Below, in pieces: positions 37,345 through 45,386 of a stretch of DNA of 64,000 nucleotides. This DNA is from Bacteroidota bacterium. Its GTDB lineage: Bacteria > Bacteroidota > Bacteroidia > Cytophagales > Cyclobacteriaceae. Positions within the stretch are counted from its first letter, which is position 1. Each line of letters begins with the position of its first letter. The notes below the pieces were generated by a model. The model worked only from the letters and a program-made list of their open reading frames with translations, was not told where the DNA came from and ran no database searches. Both the position numbers and the translations under genes were made by a program. The stretch lies in the NCBI GenBank assembly GCA_018267275.1, contig JAFDYV010000008.1, forward strand, positions 81,951 to 145,950. The letters are read 5' to 3'.

Positions 37345-38526
37345 TTAGAGTGCAAGTCCTTTTAATTTATCTTGAAAGTCTAGAACAATGGAATGGACTT
37401 TTTGAATAAGGGCTCCGCTTTGAATATCAATATATGTTTGGTCATTACTTTCATTTTGGTAATACCATTGCCACCAAGGCCAATGATTGGATTTAGAAGC
37501 GACTCCTAATCTCTGTTGAATTGAAATTTGAAGCTCGCTTGAGACTCCTGTATCCCACTTTGCTCTGCATATACCGTAATAAAGTCGCCCATTTTCGAAA
37601 GCAAAGCCAAGGTTAATTTCAGCCCAGTCCCTATGATAAAAGTAAAAACCGGTATTATTTGCACCTAGGTTTTCATCAATCGAAGTCTCTAAAGAAATTG
37701 ATACTCCTAAATCCTTCACTTGTATTATTAGTTTTTCAATCAATGTTTTAATTAGATGTGGATAGATTGAATTGCGAATTTCAAATAGTGCTTTTATTGA
37801 TTCCTCGCCACCTTTAATGACTTTTTCGGTAATTTCCGTAGTGAGCTGATTGTTCATGGTTTGACCAGTTAATTCCTTCAATAAATTAATATACTGAGTA
37901 ATCGTTTCTCTTAACAAAGGATGGTTTGTAGCTTCTTTTTTCGCTAACTCTAACCATTTGATTACATCATCACGATATGAAATGGATTGTAAATTGATGT
38001 CGCTACTGATAGTTGCTATTGATTGTTCATCTCCCAAACTCCATGCGCTAGGGTCATTTCCGTAAAGTGTTAAGTAGATTAAATCAAATCCTTTCTTAAA
38101 GTTAGCCTTTCCATAGTTGTGGTAGCGGAGTAACTGATTTTTTTGGTCGCCAGCATAAATTTTATTCTCTATGATTATACCCCAGCCATTCTTGTCATAA
38201 ATAGCAATATCTATCCTGCCTCCCTCAAGGTAATCAGCATCAACGTATCCCGCGAATTTTTCAATTTCAACTAAGGCACTTTGGTAATCAAAAGTTTCAA
38301 TACCTAGCTGTTCAATAAATAGTTTTAAAAAGATATAACCCTGACCATGACTACCTTTTGGGTTAAGCAGTTCAGCGAGAAATGCTGAATGTGTTCTCGT
38401 CTCATTTGTTGCGAGATTAAGAATTCTGAAAACGTTAAAATTCTCCCCAGTCGTCTGAGAAATTTTATCATACTGTTTTCTCAGAGTTGAAGTGAAAAGA
38501 ATGAGATTAATAATTTGCTCAGTCAT
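37345..38526 (-). CDS. PD-(D/E)XK nuclease family protein (PDDEXK_4-like)
   Basis: A 393-residue protein. The N-terminal third carries the nuclease core: an RTHSAFLAELLNPKGSHGQG segment, then GRIDIAIYD (Asp106) and GIIIENKIYAGDQKNQL (Glu120, Lys122), the D-(X)n-ExK triad of restriction-like nucleases. This order matches the PDDEXK_4 family often found in genomic islands. The C-terminal two thirds contain aromatic motifs (YFYHRDWAE-like) seen in the same family. Substrate and role are unknown; defence or DNA processing is an inference. It is the last gene of the TM2-led unit, 12 bases after the small Cys/His protein. Confidence 0.85.
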   Translation of the reverse strand: MTEQIINLILFTSTLRKQYDKISQTTGENFNVFRILNLATNETRTHSAFLAELLNPKGSHGQGYIFLKLFIEQLGIETFDYQSALVEIEKFAGYVDADYLEGGRIDIAIYDKNGWGIIIENKIYAGDQKNQLLRYHNYGKANFKKGFDLIYLTLYGNDPSAWSLGDEQSIATISSDINLQSISYRDDVIKWLELAKKEATNHPLLRETITQYINLLKELTGQTMNNQLTTEITEKVIKGGEESIKALFEIRNSIYPHLIKTLIEKLIIQVKDLGVSISLETSIDENLGANNTGFYFYHRDWAEINLGFAFENGRLYYGICRAKWDTGVSSELQISIQQRLGVASKSNHWPWWQWYYQNESNDQTYIDIQSGALIQKVHSIVLDFQDKLKGLAL

Positions 38527-38537
38527 CAGTACCGATA

Positions 38538-38789
38538 TTACATCGCTGGTTCATGTTTTCCTTTATTAGGTCCTTCAGGATGTCTTGAGCATGAACTGGA
38601 AGTTAAGCTTGAGATACTTGAAGATTTAGTTCCGCAATGCTTACATGAATACTGAGATTTTTCGGAACCCTCGTATAGTGTATGCTTTCCTTTGTTTGCA
38701 CCACTTGGATGGCGTGAACACGAACTTGATGTTAAACTTGATATGCTTGACGCTTTAGTGCCGCAGTACTTGCAATAAAAGTTTGCCAT
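38538..38789 (-). CDS. Small Cys/His-rich protein with two tandem repeats
   Basis: An 83-residue protein made of two copies of about 43 residues. Each has C-x2-CGTK-x-SSISSLTSSSC-SRHP and ends NKGKH; cysteines 6, 9, 24 with His27 recur as 49, 52, 67 with His70. This spacing suits two small zinc-binding knuckles. No function is known to me for it. It lies 12 bases upstream of the PD-(D/E)XK gene, so the two may act together. The DNA copies are also similar, indicating a recent duplication. Confidence 0.75.
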   Translation of the reverse strand: MANFYCKYCGTKASSISSLTSSSCSRHPSGANKGKHTLYEGSEKSQYSCKHCGTKSSSISSLTSSSCSRHPEGPNKGKHEPAM

Positions 38790-38831
38790 AATGGGTGGGT
38801 TTTTAGTTTATTTAAATGTAGTTATCTAATT

Positions 38832-39257
38832 CTAATTTTCAATTTTTAGGTCTTTGAATTTTTCTCCAATGATAAATGGGACGTAGTTTGGGTCAATGCC
38901 AATTGTTTTTTCATCAATTCTGTAGAAGATACTTTTTCCATCGAATAGTTCCTCCATCAATTGTTTCCTAAGGATGGAAATTGTTTCTCTGAAATGAAAT
39001 ACTCGGTCATAACTATACGGAAATAATTTGTCAATAAGGATTGAAAGTGCAATAGCGGTTCGATTTCCGGTATGGAGCCCAACGTTTAACACATCTTCTT
39101 TTGACATCAATTTTAATTTGTAGCATTTCTTTAAATTTTTGATACAAATCTTCAAGTCCCTTCTGAATGATATTCTTTCCTCGTCCGATAGCGCCAAATA
39201 ATTGTCAATGGAGTAGTGACGATTAAGTTCATAGAAATCAAACTGAGGTTTCTTCAT
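38832..39257 (-). CDS. Hypothetical protein, island unit
   Basis: A 141-residue soluble protein rich in Lys, Asp and Arg with no signal peptide or membrane segment. It shows helical stretches (for example RRDLKICIKNLKKCYKLKLM) and a GNRTAIALSILIDKLFPYSYD region. I do not recognise a family. It lies between the TM2 gene (11-base gap) and the repeat protein on the same strand and is probably co-transcribed with them. Confidence 0.65.
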   Translation of the reverse strand: MKKPQFDFYELNRHYSIDNYLALSDEERISFRRDLKICIKNLKKCYKLKLMSKEDVLNVGLHTGNRTAIALSILIDKLFPYSYDRVFHFRETISILRKQLMEELFDGKSIFYRIDEKTIGIDPNYVPFIIGEKFKDLKIEN

Positions 39258-39268
39258 TTCATCTTAAA

Positions 39269-39538
39269 CTAGCTTGACTTCTGCTTTAGTGTCGCGGCTG
39301 TTATCCGGCCAATTTCATTCGCAGTAGTTCTTAAAGTTTTAAGTTCCTCGTTCGTATTGTATTGGTCGACCTGTCCGCCTAGCGTGAAAAGGTCAATTAA
39401 TGAACCTATTCCGAAAACACCGCCCGTAATTATCCAAAGTATGCCAGTCCCAATTTTTCCTAAGTAAAAACGGTGAAACCCAAGCCATCCAAAAAAGCTA
39501 ATTAGCCATAATAAGTAAGCAATTCCTTTTGATTTCAT
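39269..39538 (-). CDS. TM2 domain-containing protein
   Basis: An 89-residue membrane protein with two transmembrane helices around GWLGFHRFYLGKIGTGILW, the TM2 signature, and a short polar C-terminal tail (DQYNTNEELKTLRTTANEIGR). TM2 proteins have no settled general function. It is the first gene after the promoter cassette at 39558-39592, and so heads the unit with the 141-residue protein, the Cys/His repeat protein and the PD-(D/E)XK nuclease. In some defence islands such small membrane proteins act as effectors; that is only a possibility here. Confidence 0.85.
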   Translation of the reverse strand: MKSKGIAYLLWLISFFGWLGFHRFYLGKIGTGILWIITGGVFGIGSLIDLFTLGGQVDQYNTNEELKTLRTTANEIGRITAATLKQKSS

Positions 39539-39557
39539 AATGTTATTGTTTTTGTAT

Positions 39558-39592
39558 CAAAAGTATTTCCACACTCAGCCAAAGTATGTCGC
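39558..39592 (-). promoter_or_regulatory. Promoter cassette of the TM2-led island unit
   Basis: On the minus strand TACTTTTG (39558-39565) matches TAnnTTTG, 19 bases before the TM2 ATG. Ten bases upstream is the 17-base block at 39576-39592 (plus strand CAGCCAAAGTATGTCGC), which is 16/17 identical to the block at 37311-37327 with the same spacing. Because both the block and its distance are kept, it is probably part of one promoter or operator unit. Confidence 0.6.
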
Positions 39593-39620
39593 AGCTATTT
39601 TTTGTTTGGGGCGCGTGGGG

Positions 39621-39682
39621 ATTTGGCTCTTGCCATTGCTTTGGTTCGTGGTTGGAATGTGCGGCAATGGCATGTGCCAAAT
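39621..39682. repeat. 62-nt hairpin element, copy C
   Basis: ATTTGGC (39621-39627) pairs with GCCAAAT (39676-39682), a 3x3 internal loop follows, then TGCCATTGC (39631-39639) pairs with GCAATGGCA (39664-39672) around a 24-nt loop beginning TTTGGTTCGTGG. It has the same span and layout as copies A and B. Sequence from about 39601 to 39755 resembles the surroundings of copy A, so the two are longer direct repeats at the two edges of the island. Confidence 0.8.
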
Positions 39683-39776
39683 GTGCGGTTGGTGAGAATC
39701 TCTCCAAGTTGCCAGCGCGGGGCATCAGAAGCCGTTCACGTTGATGTCCACCGTTTTATTGTTTCTCAGTCAGTCG

Positions 39777-40070
39777 TTAATTTTTTGTCTGCGAAAACAA
39801 ATCTTTGTCATCTGGGTCGTCACTGTCCGCGGACCGAGGGGCATTACCTACAACATCAGGATAAGCGCAACTAGTTGCGCTTTTACCCCCCCCTAAAATA
39901 GGAAATATGCGCAAGTCAATTGCCCATATTTCGCCATTAGCAGCAGTTTCAATGGGTTCGGCATAAATGTTTTTTCTGCCCTGTGCTGCAAGCACTTCTA
40001 GAACAAAATGCCATTGAGGATTTTGTAGATGCTCCCTTAGTGGTACTTTTGAGGGTTTATAACCACCCAT
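39777..40070 (-). CDS. Possible small protein or gene remnant divergent from cca
   Basis: An open frame of 97 residues on the minus strand whose ATG lies in the CCATGG that also holds the cca start, one base apart in opposite directions. The sequence reads like a protein ([32 protein letters not shown]) and ends in an acidic tail ([11 protein letters not shown]), with reasonable codon choice. It crosses an 8-base C run (39886-39893) and a 20-bp perfect palindrome (39863-39882), so it may instead be a decayed fragment. I do not recognise a family. The whole 530-base gap 39539-40068 otherwise holds only repeats and the promoter cassette. Confidence 0.35.
   Translation of the reverse strand: MGGYKPSKVPLREHLQNPQWHFVLEVLAAQGRKNIYAEPIETAANGEIWAIDLRIFPILGGGKSATSCAYPDVVGNAPRSADSDDPDDKDLFSQTKN
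39863..39882. repeat. Perfect 20-bp palindrome
   Basis: AAGCGCAACTAGTTGCGCTT reads the same on both strands and is followed on the plus strand by two more T and then by A and eight C. It could be a hairpin terminator with a 4-base loop or a dimeric protein-binding site. It lies between the island and cca, inside the doubtful 97-residue frame. Confidence 0.5.
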
Positions 40071-41517
40071 GGCCACCCATTTTGCAGCGCAGCTCAACGA
40101 AAACCCCGTATTTGCCACCGTGGCAAAGGCCGCGGGCACCGTGGGCGTGCGGGCCTATGTGGTGGGGGGCTTTGTGCGCGATCTGCTCCTCAAGCGCCCC
40201 TGCAAAGACATCGACTTCGTGTGTGTTGGCAGTGGCATCGCCCTTGCAGAAGAGACGGCCAAACTGTTCAAAGAGAAACAGGTTACCGTTTTCAAAAACT
40301 TTGGCACCGCGCATATCCAGCACGGTGATTTTGAATTAGAGTTTGTAGGTGCCCGTAAGGAATCGTACCGCACCGAATCGCGCAAGCCTTTGGTAGAAGA
40401 TGGTACGCTGGAAGACGACCAAAACCGCAGGGACTTTACTATCAACGCGCTGGCCATTAGCCTGAACGCGGATGACTTTGGCACATTGATCGATCCGTTT
40501 GGGGGCGTGCAACACCTCAAAGAAAAAATCATTCAAACCCCGCTTAGCCCGGATATTACCTTTTCAGACGATCCGCTGCGCATGATGCGCGCCATCCGTT
40601 TCGCCTCGCAGTTGAAGTTTGACATCGAGGCCGATACGTTTGCTTCCATCCACAAGAACAAAGACCGTATCAAAATCGTGTCGATGGAGCGGGTAATCGA
40701 TGAGCTGAACAAAATCATTTTGTCGTCTGTGCCATCCTACGGCTTCAAGCTGCTGTTTCAAAGTGGTTTATTAAAGGAATTCTTCCCCGAAATGGTGGCA
40801 CTGCACGGGGTAGAATACCAGGATAACAAAGCCCACAAAGACAACTTCTACCATACGCTACAAGTGTTAGATAATGTCTCGCAAATGTCTGACGACCTTT
40901 GGCTGCGATGGGCTGCTATTCTGCACGACATCGCCAAGCCCGCCACCAAGCGCTTTGATAAAGAAGTCGGGTGGACGTTTCACGGTCATGAAGATAGGGG
41001 CGCGCGCATGGTGCCGGGTATTTTCAAAAGGCTAAAGCTTCCGCTCAACGACAAGATGCAGTTCGTGCAGAAGTTGGTGAAACTACACCTGCGGCCAATA
41101 GCACTATCAAAAGAGGTGACAGATTCGGCCGTCAGGCGTTTGCTATTTGAGGCGGGCGATGATACAGATGCCCTCATGAAGTTGTGCCGGGCAGACATCA
41201 CCTCAAAAAATGCGGAGAAAGTAACCAAATACCTACGCAATTTTGAGAAGGTAGAGCAGAAAATGGTAGACGTGGAAGCCAAAGACCATGTGCGCCAGTT
41301 TCAGCCGCCTATTTCCGGCAACGAAATTATGGAATGGTTCGAATTGCCGCCCAGTAAAATCGTGGGCGATTTAAAAGATCAGATCAAAGAAGCTATCTTG
41401 GAGGGCGAAATCAGAAACGACCGCGCAGAGGCGTATGCTTTTCTGGTGACGCTGGCATCCAAACAAGGATTAGCCATTAAAACTAAATCTATAACCCATC
41501 CATCTACATCACTATGA
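40069..41517 (+). CDS. cca: tRNA nucleotidyltransferase / poly(A) polymerase family with HD domain
   Basis: Adds or repairs the 3'-CCA end of tRNA. The class-II nucleotidyltransferase head has GGFVRDLL (residues 33-40) and the metal-binding DIDFV (Asp48, Asp50), then RDFTINALA and the RAIRFASQL motif of the tRNA-binding neck. A C-terminal HD domain carries [10 protein letters not shown] and FHGHEDRGA. Length 482 matches the Bacteroidota CCA-HD form. Its last 4 bases (ATGA) overlap the next gene. Identification is firm; the choice between CCA-adding and A-adding cannot be made by eye. Confidence 0.93.
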   Translation: MATHFAAQLNENPVFATVAKAAGTVGVRAYVVGGFVRDLLLKRPCKDIDFVCVGSGIALAEETAKLFKEKQVTVFKNFGTAHIQHGDFELEFVGARKESYRTESRKPLVEDGTLEDDQNRRDFTINALAISLNADDFGTLIDPFGGVQHLKEKIIQTPLSPDITFSDDPLRMMRAIRFASQLKFDIEADTFASIHKNKDRIKIVSMERVIDELNKIILSSVPSYGFKLLFQSGLLKEFFPEMVALHGVEYQDNKAHKDNFYHTLQVLDNVSQMSDDLWLRWAAILHDIAKPATKRFDKEVGWTFHGHEDRGARMVPGIFKRLKLPLNDKMQFVQKLVKLHLRPIALSKEVTDSAVRRLLFEAGDDTDALMKLCRADITSKNAEKVTKYLRNFEKVEQKMVDVEAKDHVRQFQPPISGNEIMEWFELPPSKIVGDLKDQIKEAILEGEIRNDRAEAYAFLVTLASKQGLAIKTKSITHPSTSL

Positions 41518-42284
41518 GAAGTTTGTTATTGCTACTACTGGTTTGTGTTTCTGTATCCGCATTTGCGCAAAAGAAGAAAAAGGGCGAAGAGGCAAAGCCT
41601 GCTACACCACCTGCTACGGCACCGGCCGAAGCAAAAAAGCCTGAATCGGCCAAAGTTGATTCACTCGCTCCGCGCGATGTGCTCACCGAGCACTTTGCCA
41701 GAAAATATGCTGCGGCTGTGCAATGGAACGATTACGATGTGGCAAAGGACGCCCTCTACGATTTGATCATTCGCAATCCACAAAACGATTCATTAATTTT
41801 TGATTTGGCAGTTTTCTATTATCAAAATCGTAAGTCGGCCAGTGCCGTGTTGGTATCAAACGAGTTGTTGGCACGCAACCCTAAAAGCACAGCTGCTTTA
41901 GAAATCAATGCCGCTGGTTTGGAAGACCTGGGCGTGCTCGACAAAGCCATTCAAAAATACGAGAGCCTGTATTTGCTTACCACCAACATGGGGGTAATGT
42001 ACAAGATGGCTTTCTTGCAATACCGCTTAAAGCGGTATGGAGAGTCCGGTGCATCGGCCGATATTCTTTTGTCAAACAAAGAAATCGACAACAACAAAGT
42101 GCAATTCAATGGTGCTGATGGTAAGCCAAAGGACTATTCGATGAAAGTTGCCGTGCTGAACCTAAAAGGTATGTTGGCATTAGACCAAGGCGACAAGATC
42201 AACGCCAAGAAATTCTTTGACCAAACCTTGGCCGTTGCCCCCGATTTTGTATTGGCGAAGGAAGGACTGGCGAAGTGTAAATAG
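41514..42284 (+). CDS. Secreted tetratricopeptide-repeat protein
   Basis: A 256-residue exported protein. The signal peptide ([16 protein letters not shown]) is followed by a Lys/Ala/Pro-rich linker ([20 protein letters not shown]) and then several TPR-like helical pairs (for example [19 protein letters not shown] and SAALEI-type repeats) ending in [20 protein letters not shown]. TPRs mediate protein contacts; the partner is unknown, but a periplasmic scaffold is likely. It is coupled to cca by a 4-base ATGA overlap. Confidence 0.85.
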   Translation: MRSLLLLLLVCVSVSAFAQKKKKGEEAKPATPPATAPAEAKKPESAKVDSLAPRDVLTEHFARKYAAAVQWNDYDVAKDALYDLIIRNPQNDSLIFDLAVFYYQNRKSASAVLVSNELLARNPKSTAALEINAAGLEDLGVLDKAIQKYESLYLLTTNMGVMYKMAFLQYRLKRYGESGASADILLSNKEIDNNKVQFNGADGKPKDYSMKVAVLNLKGMLALDQGDKINAKKFFDQTLAVAPDFVLAKEGLAKCK

Positions 42285-42378
42285 TTAGTTGTGAGTGGGT
42301 GGTTGATTGTTATTTGTTGTTCGTTTTTGAAGGCTGCACAATCATAGTTTCCCCGAACAACCACCAACCAACAACTAA
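42285..42378. repeat. Inverted repeat between TPR gene and sigma factor gene
   Basis: TTAGTTGT (42285-42292) pairs with ACAACTAA (42371-42378), and GGTGGTTG (42298-42305) pairs with CAACCACC (42358-42365), forming a long interrupted stem around a loop of about 50 bases. It starts at the base after the TPR stop. It could end the cca-TPR transcript, or be drift of the low-complexity GTTG-rich sequence common in such genomes. Confidence 0.5.
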
Positions 42379-42416
42379 TTTAAAAGAGATGCAACCTTTG
42401 CCAGCTAACTCTGTCT

Positions 42417-42989
42417 TTGGCACAAGGAATTAATAATTTGGATTCACCGGTAGTCAACGTACATCAACAGTTGATTGAGCGATGCCTTGCGGGCGATCGC
42501 CAGTCTTACTATGAATTGTACAAATTATACAGCCGCTCGATGTACAATGTTGGCTATCGCATCGTTAACAACGAGGCTGAAGCCCATGATGTGCTGCAAG
42601 AAGCTTTTATCAGTGCGTTTAGCAATTTGGAAACCTATCGGCAGGAGTCATCGTTTGGCGCGTGGCTCAAGCGCATTGTGGTAAACAAGGCCATTAACTA
42701 CTTGCACAAACGCAGAACGGAGAGCTTGCCGGACCATGAACATTGGGATGTAAAAGAGGAGTTGGAACCCGATCCGTTTGAAGGGTTTCCGTTTTCGGTA
42801 GAGAAGGTGAAGGCGGCCATTGCCGCGCTTCCAGATGGTTATCGCTCGGTACTTTCGTTGTATCTTTTGGAAGGCTATGATCACAGCGAGATAGCTGAAA
42901 TATTAGGCATCACTGAGTCTACCTCAAAATCGCAGTTTAACCGATCAAAAAAGAAATTGAAAGAGCTATTGGAAACAGAATTCAAATGA
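42417..42989 (+). CDS. ECF-type RNA polymerase sigma factor
   Basis: A 190-residue sigma-70 family factor. Region 2 shows QSYYELYKLYSRSMYNVGYRI and DVLQEAFISAF with YRQESSFGAWLKRI. Region 4 shows LPDGYRSVLSLYLLEGYDHSEIAEILGITES with the DNA-binding helix SQFNRSKKKLKELL. The frame has no usable ATG: the stop at 42381 is followed by TTG codons at 42417 and 42438, and the first is used. The next gene, 16 bases on, encodes a small membrane protein, as expected of an anti-sigma partner. Confidence 0.9.
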   Translation: MAQGINNLDSPVVNVHQQLIERCLAGDRQSYYELYKLYSRSMYNVGYRIVNNEAEAHDVLQEAFISAFSNLETYRQESSFGAWLKRIVVNKAINYLHKRRTESLPDHEHWDVKEELEPDPFEGFPFSVEKVKAAIAALPDGYRSVLSLYLLEGYDHSEIAEILGITESTSKSQFNRSKKKLKELLETEFK

Positions 42990-43005
42990 ACCAAAAACCA
43001 AGGTT

Positions 43006-43530
43006 ATGAGTAATTCATTAAAAGATTTTGTGAACGCAAACCGTGAGCGGTTTGATGACAAAACACCGCGTGCAAGCGCTTGGGGAAAAATTGAGGCGGC
43101 CCTCAACCAGGGCAAAACCAGCTGGTGGAATTCCGTTACCATGTGGCGTGCGGCTGCTATCATTTTGTTTGGTGTTTCTGGTTACTTGCTGGGCACGCAC
43201 CAGTCAAAGCCCACATTGGCAACAAGGCAGCTGTCATCTGAGTTTAAAGACCTCGATGCATTTTACAACGACCAGATAATTGAGAAGGCCGAGATGGTAT
43301 CGCAATTTCAGCGCGAAAGGGGAGAGGGCGATGACGAGGTGACGCAAAATTTGCAGAAGCTAGAAGCCATGTACCAGGTGTTGAAAGAACAAATGAAAAA
43401 GCGCCCTACGCAAGATGTGAAAGATGCTTTGGTGCTCAATCTATTGGTGCGCATCGATCTGCTGAACCAACAGTTGAAAAAGTTAGATACTACCCAACCA
43501 GAAAAGGAGCAACCTTCTGAAAACGTGTAG
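43006..43530 (+). CDS. Probable anti-sigma factor (single-pass membrane protein)
   Basis: A 174-residue protein with a cytoplasmic N-terminal part, one transmembrane helix (residues about 47-63, MWRAAAIILFGVSGYLLG) and a periplasmic part with coiled-coil-like helices (KLEAMYQVLKEQMKKRP). No zinc-binding anti-sigma motif is seen, so the assignment rests on its place after the ECF sigma gene and its topology. Its stop codon lies within an 8-bp inverted repeat (43513-43541). Confidence 0.65.
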   Translation: MSNSLKDFVNANRERFDDKTPRASAWGKIEAALNQGKTSWWNSVTMWRAAAIILFGVSGYLLGTHQSKPTLATRQLSSEFKDLDAFYNDQIIEKAEMVSQFQRERGEGDDEVTQNLQKLEAMYQVLKEQMKKRPTQDVKDALVLNLLVRIDLLNQQLKKLDTTQPEKEQPSENV

Positions 43531-43541
43531 TTGTCAGAAGG
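43513..43541. terminator. Hairpin between convergent genes
   Basis: CCTTCTGA (43513-43520) pairs perfectly with TCAGAAGG (43534-43541) around a 13-base loop that contains the stop codon of the anti-sigma gene. The ftsE-like gene ends just beyond on the other strand, so it may serve both transcripts. It lacks a U-tract, so the call is moderate. Confidence 0.45.
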
Positions 43542-43545
43542 CTAT

Positions 43546-44256
43546 TCAAAACAACTCAGGGCTTACCTCAAACTGATCTTTGTTGGAGTCCAACAGCTTG
43601 CCGTCTTCGCACTTCAGCACGCGAGTAGGAAATTTTTTAATTAGCCCGTAGCTGTGGGTGGCCATTAAAATAGCGGTTCCGCTTTTGTTGATTTGTTGAA
43701 ATATTTTCATGATGCCCTGCGCTACCTCGGGGTCTAGGTTTCCGGTGGGTTCGTCCGCAATCAAAATCACAGGCTCGTTCAACAGCGCACGCGCAATCAC
43801 AACCCGTTGCTGTTCGCCACCCGAAAGCTGGTGCGGCATTTTCTTTTCTACTGCTCCTAAACCAACTTGCATCAGTACCTCGGCCAGTCGGTTTTTCATT
43901 TTAGCGTTGTCTTTCCAGCCGGTGGCTTTCATCACAAACAATAGGTTTTCACCTACGGTGCGATCGGCCAGCAACTGAAAGTCTTGAAAGATGATGCCGA
44001 TTTTTCTGCGTAGCAAGGGCACCTGTTGCGCCTTGATTTCGCGAATAGAGAAACCAGCCACGCTCATTTCACCTTGCCGCAGGGGCAAGTCGGCATACAA
44101 CGTTTTTAATAAGGAAGATTTACCCGAGCCTGTGCGGCCGATGATAAAAACAAATTCACCTTTGTCGATTTCAAAGTTGATGTCGCGCAGCACCGTATTT
44201 TGCTCTTGAAAAATACTGGCGTCTTTAACGCGGACAACCGGATCGGACGAAAACAT
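43546..44256 (-). CDS. ftsE: ABC transporter ATP-binding protein, FtsE type
   Basis: A 236-residue ABC ATPase of the FtsE/LolD group. Walker [11 protein letters not shown]-loop IFQDFQLL, signature LSGGEQQR and Walker [12 protein letters not shown] are intact. FtsE works with the membrane protein FtsX at the division site to control peptidoglycan hydrolases; no ftsX is adjacent. A TTG at 44259 is replaced by the ATG at 44256, three bases after the transaldolase stop. The FtsE assignment fits the length and [10 protein letters not shown] region but LolD cannot be fully excluded. Confidence 0.8.
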   Translation of the reverse strand: MFSSDPVVRVKDASIFQEQNTVLRDINFEIDKGEFVFIIGRTGSGKSSLLKTLYADLPLRQGEMSVAGFSIREIKAQQVPLLRRKIGIIFQDFQLLADRTVGENLLFVMKATGWKDNAKMKNRLAEVLMQVGLGAVEKKMPHQLSGGEQQRVVIARALLNEPVILIADEPTGNLDPEVAQGIMKIFQQINKSGTAILMATHSYGLIKKFPTRVLKCEDGKLLDSNKDQFEVSPELF

Positions 44257-44259
44257 CAA

Positions 44260-44916
44260 TTAAGAATTTGCCTTTTTATGGTCGGCCAAAAATTTCTCTA
44301 AGCCGCTGTCTGTCAGCGGATGTTTTAGCAAGCTCATGATCACGTTGAGTGGACAAGTGGCCACATCCGCGCCAATCTCAGCACACTTGATTAAATGGAT
44401 CGTGTGTCGAATGCTGGCGGCCAATATCTCGGTTCCAAAACCGTAGTTACTGTAAATCAATCTAATCTGAGCTATTAATTCTAACCCATCTTGCGAAATG
44501 TCATCTAACCGCCCGATAAATGGAGATACATAACGCGCGCCAGCCTTAGCGGCCAGTAACGCTTGTCCGGAAGAAAACACTAACGTGCAATTGGTGCGTA
44601 TCCCTTCGCTGGTAAATTTTTTAATCGCTTTTACTCCATCTTTAATCATTGGCACTTTCACCACAATTTTATCATCAATCTTTGCCAACTCGCGCCCTTC
44701 TTTTATCATGCCATCAAAATCTGTAGCGATTACCTCAGCACTTACGTTGTTATCAACAATGTTGCAAATTGCCTTGTAGTGTGCTTTCACTTTTTCTGCC
44801 CCGGCTATACCTTCTTTGGCCATCAGCGAGGGGTTGGTAGTAACGCCATCTAAAACGCCCAAGTCGTAAGCTTCTTTGATTTCGTTCAAGTTGGCGGTGT
44901 CAATAAAAAATTTCAT
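44260..44916 (-). CDS. Transaldolase / fructose-6-phosphate aldolase family
   Basis: A class-I aldolase of 218 residues. The N-terminus [15 protein letters not shown] and DGVTTNPSL, with [15 protein letters not shown] bearing the Schiff-base lysine, are the family motifs; [10 protein letters not shown] is also present. Proteins of this length act either as transaldolase in the pentose phosphate pathway or as fructose-6-phosphate aldolase (fsa); the distinction needs residue-level comparison. It abuts ftsE by three bases and follows the DUF5606 gene. Confidence 0.9.
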   Translation of the reverse strand: MKFFIDTANLNEIKEAYDLGVLDGVTTNPSLMAKEGIAGAEKVKAHYKAICNIVDNNVSAEVIATDFDGMIKEGRELAKIDDKIVVKVPMIKDGVKAIKKFTSEGIRTNCTLVFSSGQALLAAKAGARYVSPFIGRLDDISQDGLELIAQIRLIYSNYGFGTEILAASIRHTIHLIKCAEIGADVATCPLNVIMSLLKHPLTDSGLEKFLADHKKANS

Positions 44917-44934
44917 GGCAGTAGTGGCTTTGTG

Positions 44935-45357
44935 TTATGCTTTGGTTTCAGTGGTTTCGGTAACTTCAAAAACTTCGGGTGCTTGTTCTTTCAAAATGGC
45001 GTACCACTTGATCAACTTTTTAATATCCGAGGGATACACACGGTCTTCGTCAAATTCTGGTAAGAAAGATTTCATGAACTTACGCAGTTCAACGGTCTCG
45101 GCTTCGCTGCTTACTCCCAAATCGTTGCCAAATTTTGAGTTCATGGTTTTTAATACCTCGCTCAGCGGCACGGTGCCTTCTTTGGTGGTGGTGTAAATAG
45201 AAATTTCGCTGAGAACCGACATCCGTTGCGTAGCGCCAATAACCAATTTTGTTTTGGTAGCGTCCATCGATTCTAAAATCACCCCTGATTTACCCGGTTT
45301 CCAGATCTTGAATAATCCACCTTTGCCACTTACTGAGGCAATGTCTGATAACGTCAT
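44935..45357 (-). CDS. DUF5606 domain-containing protein
   Basis: A 140-residue soluble protein starting TLSDIASVSGKGGLFKIWKP, with TKLVIGATQRMSVLSEISIYT and a C-terminal DIKKLIKWYAILKEQAPE segment, the DUF5606 pattern. Its function is unknown. It sits 18 bases upstream of the transaldolase gene and 29 bases after engB in the same minus-strand run. Confidence 0.85.
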   Translation of the reverse strand: MTLSDIASVSGKGGLFKIWKPGKSGVILESMDATKTKLVIGATQRMSVLSEISIYTTTKEGTVPLSEVLKTMNSKFGNDLGVSSEAETVELRKFMKSFLPEFDEDRVYPSDIKKLIKWYAILKEQAPEVFEVTETTETKA

Positions 45358-45386
45358 AAAAATTGAATGTAAATTTTAGCGCAAAG

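Noticed and set aside
32951..39682. Integron attC sites between cassette-like genes
   Set aside because: The hairpins have no GTTRRRY / RYYYAAC core pair at their ends, and conservation is in the loop rather than the outer boxes; no integrase is in the window.
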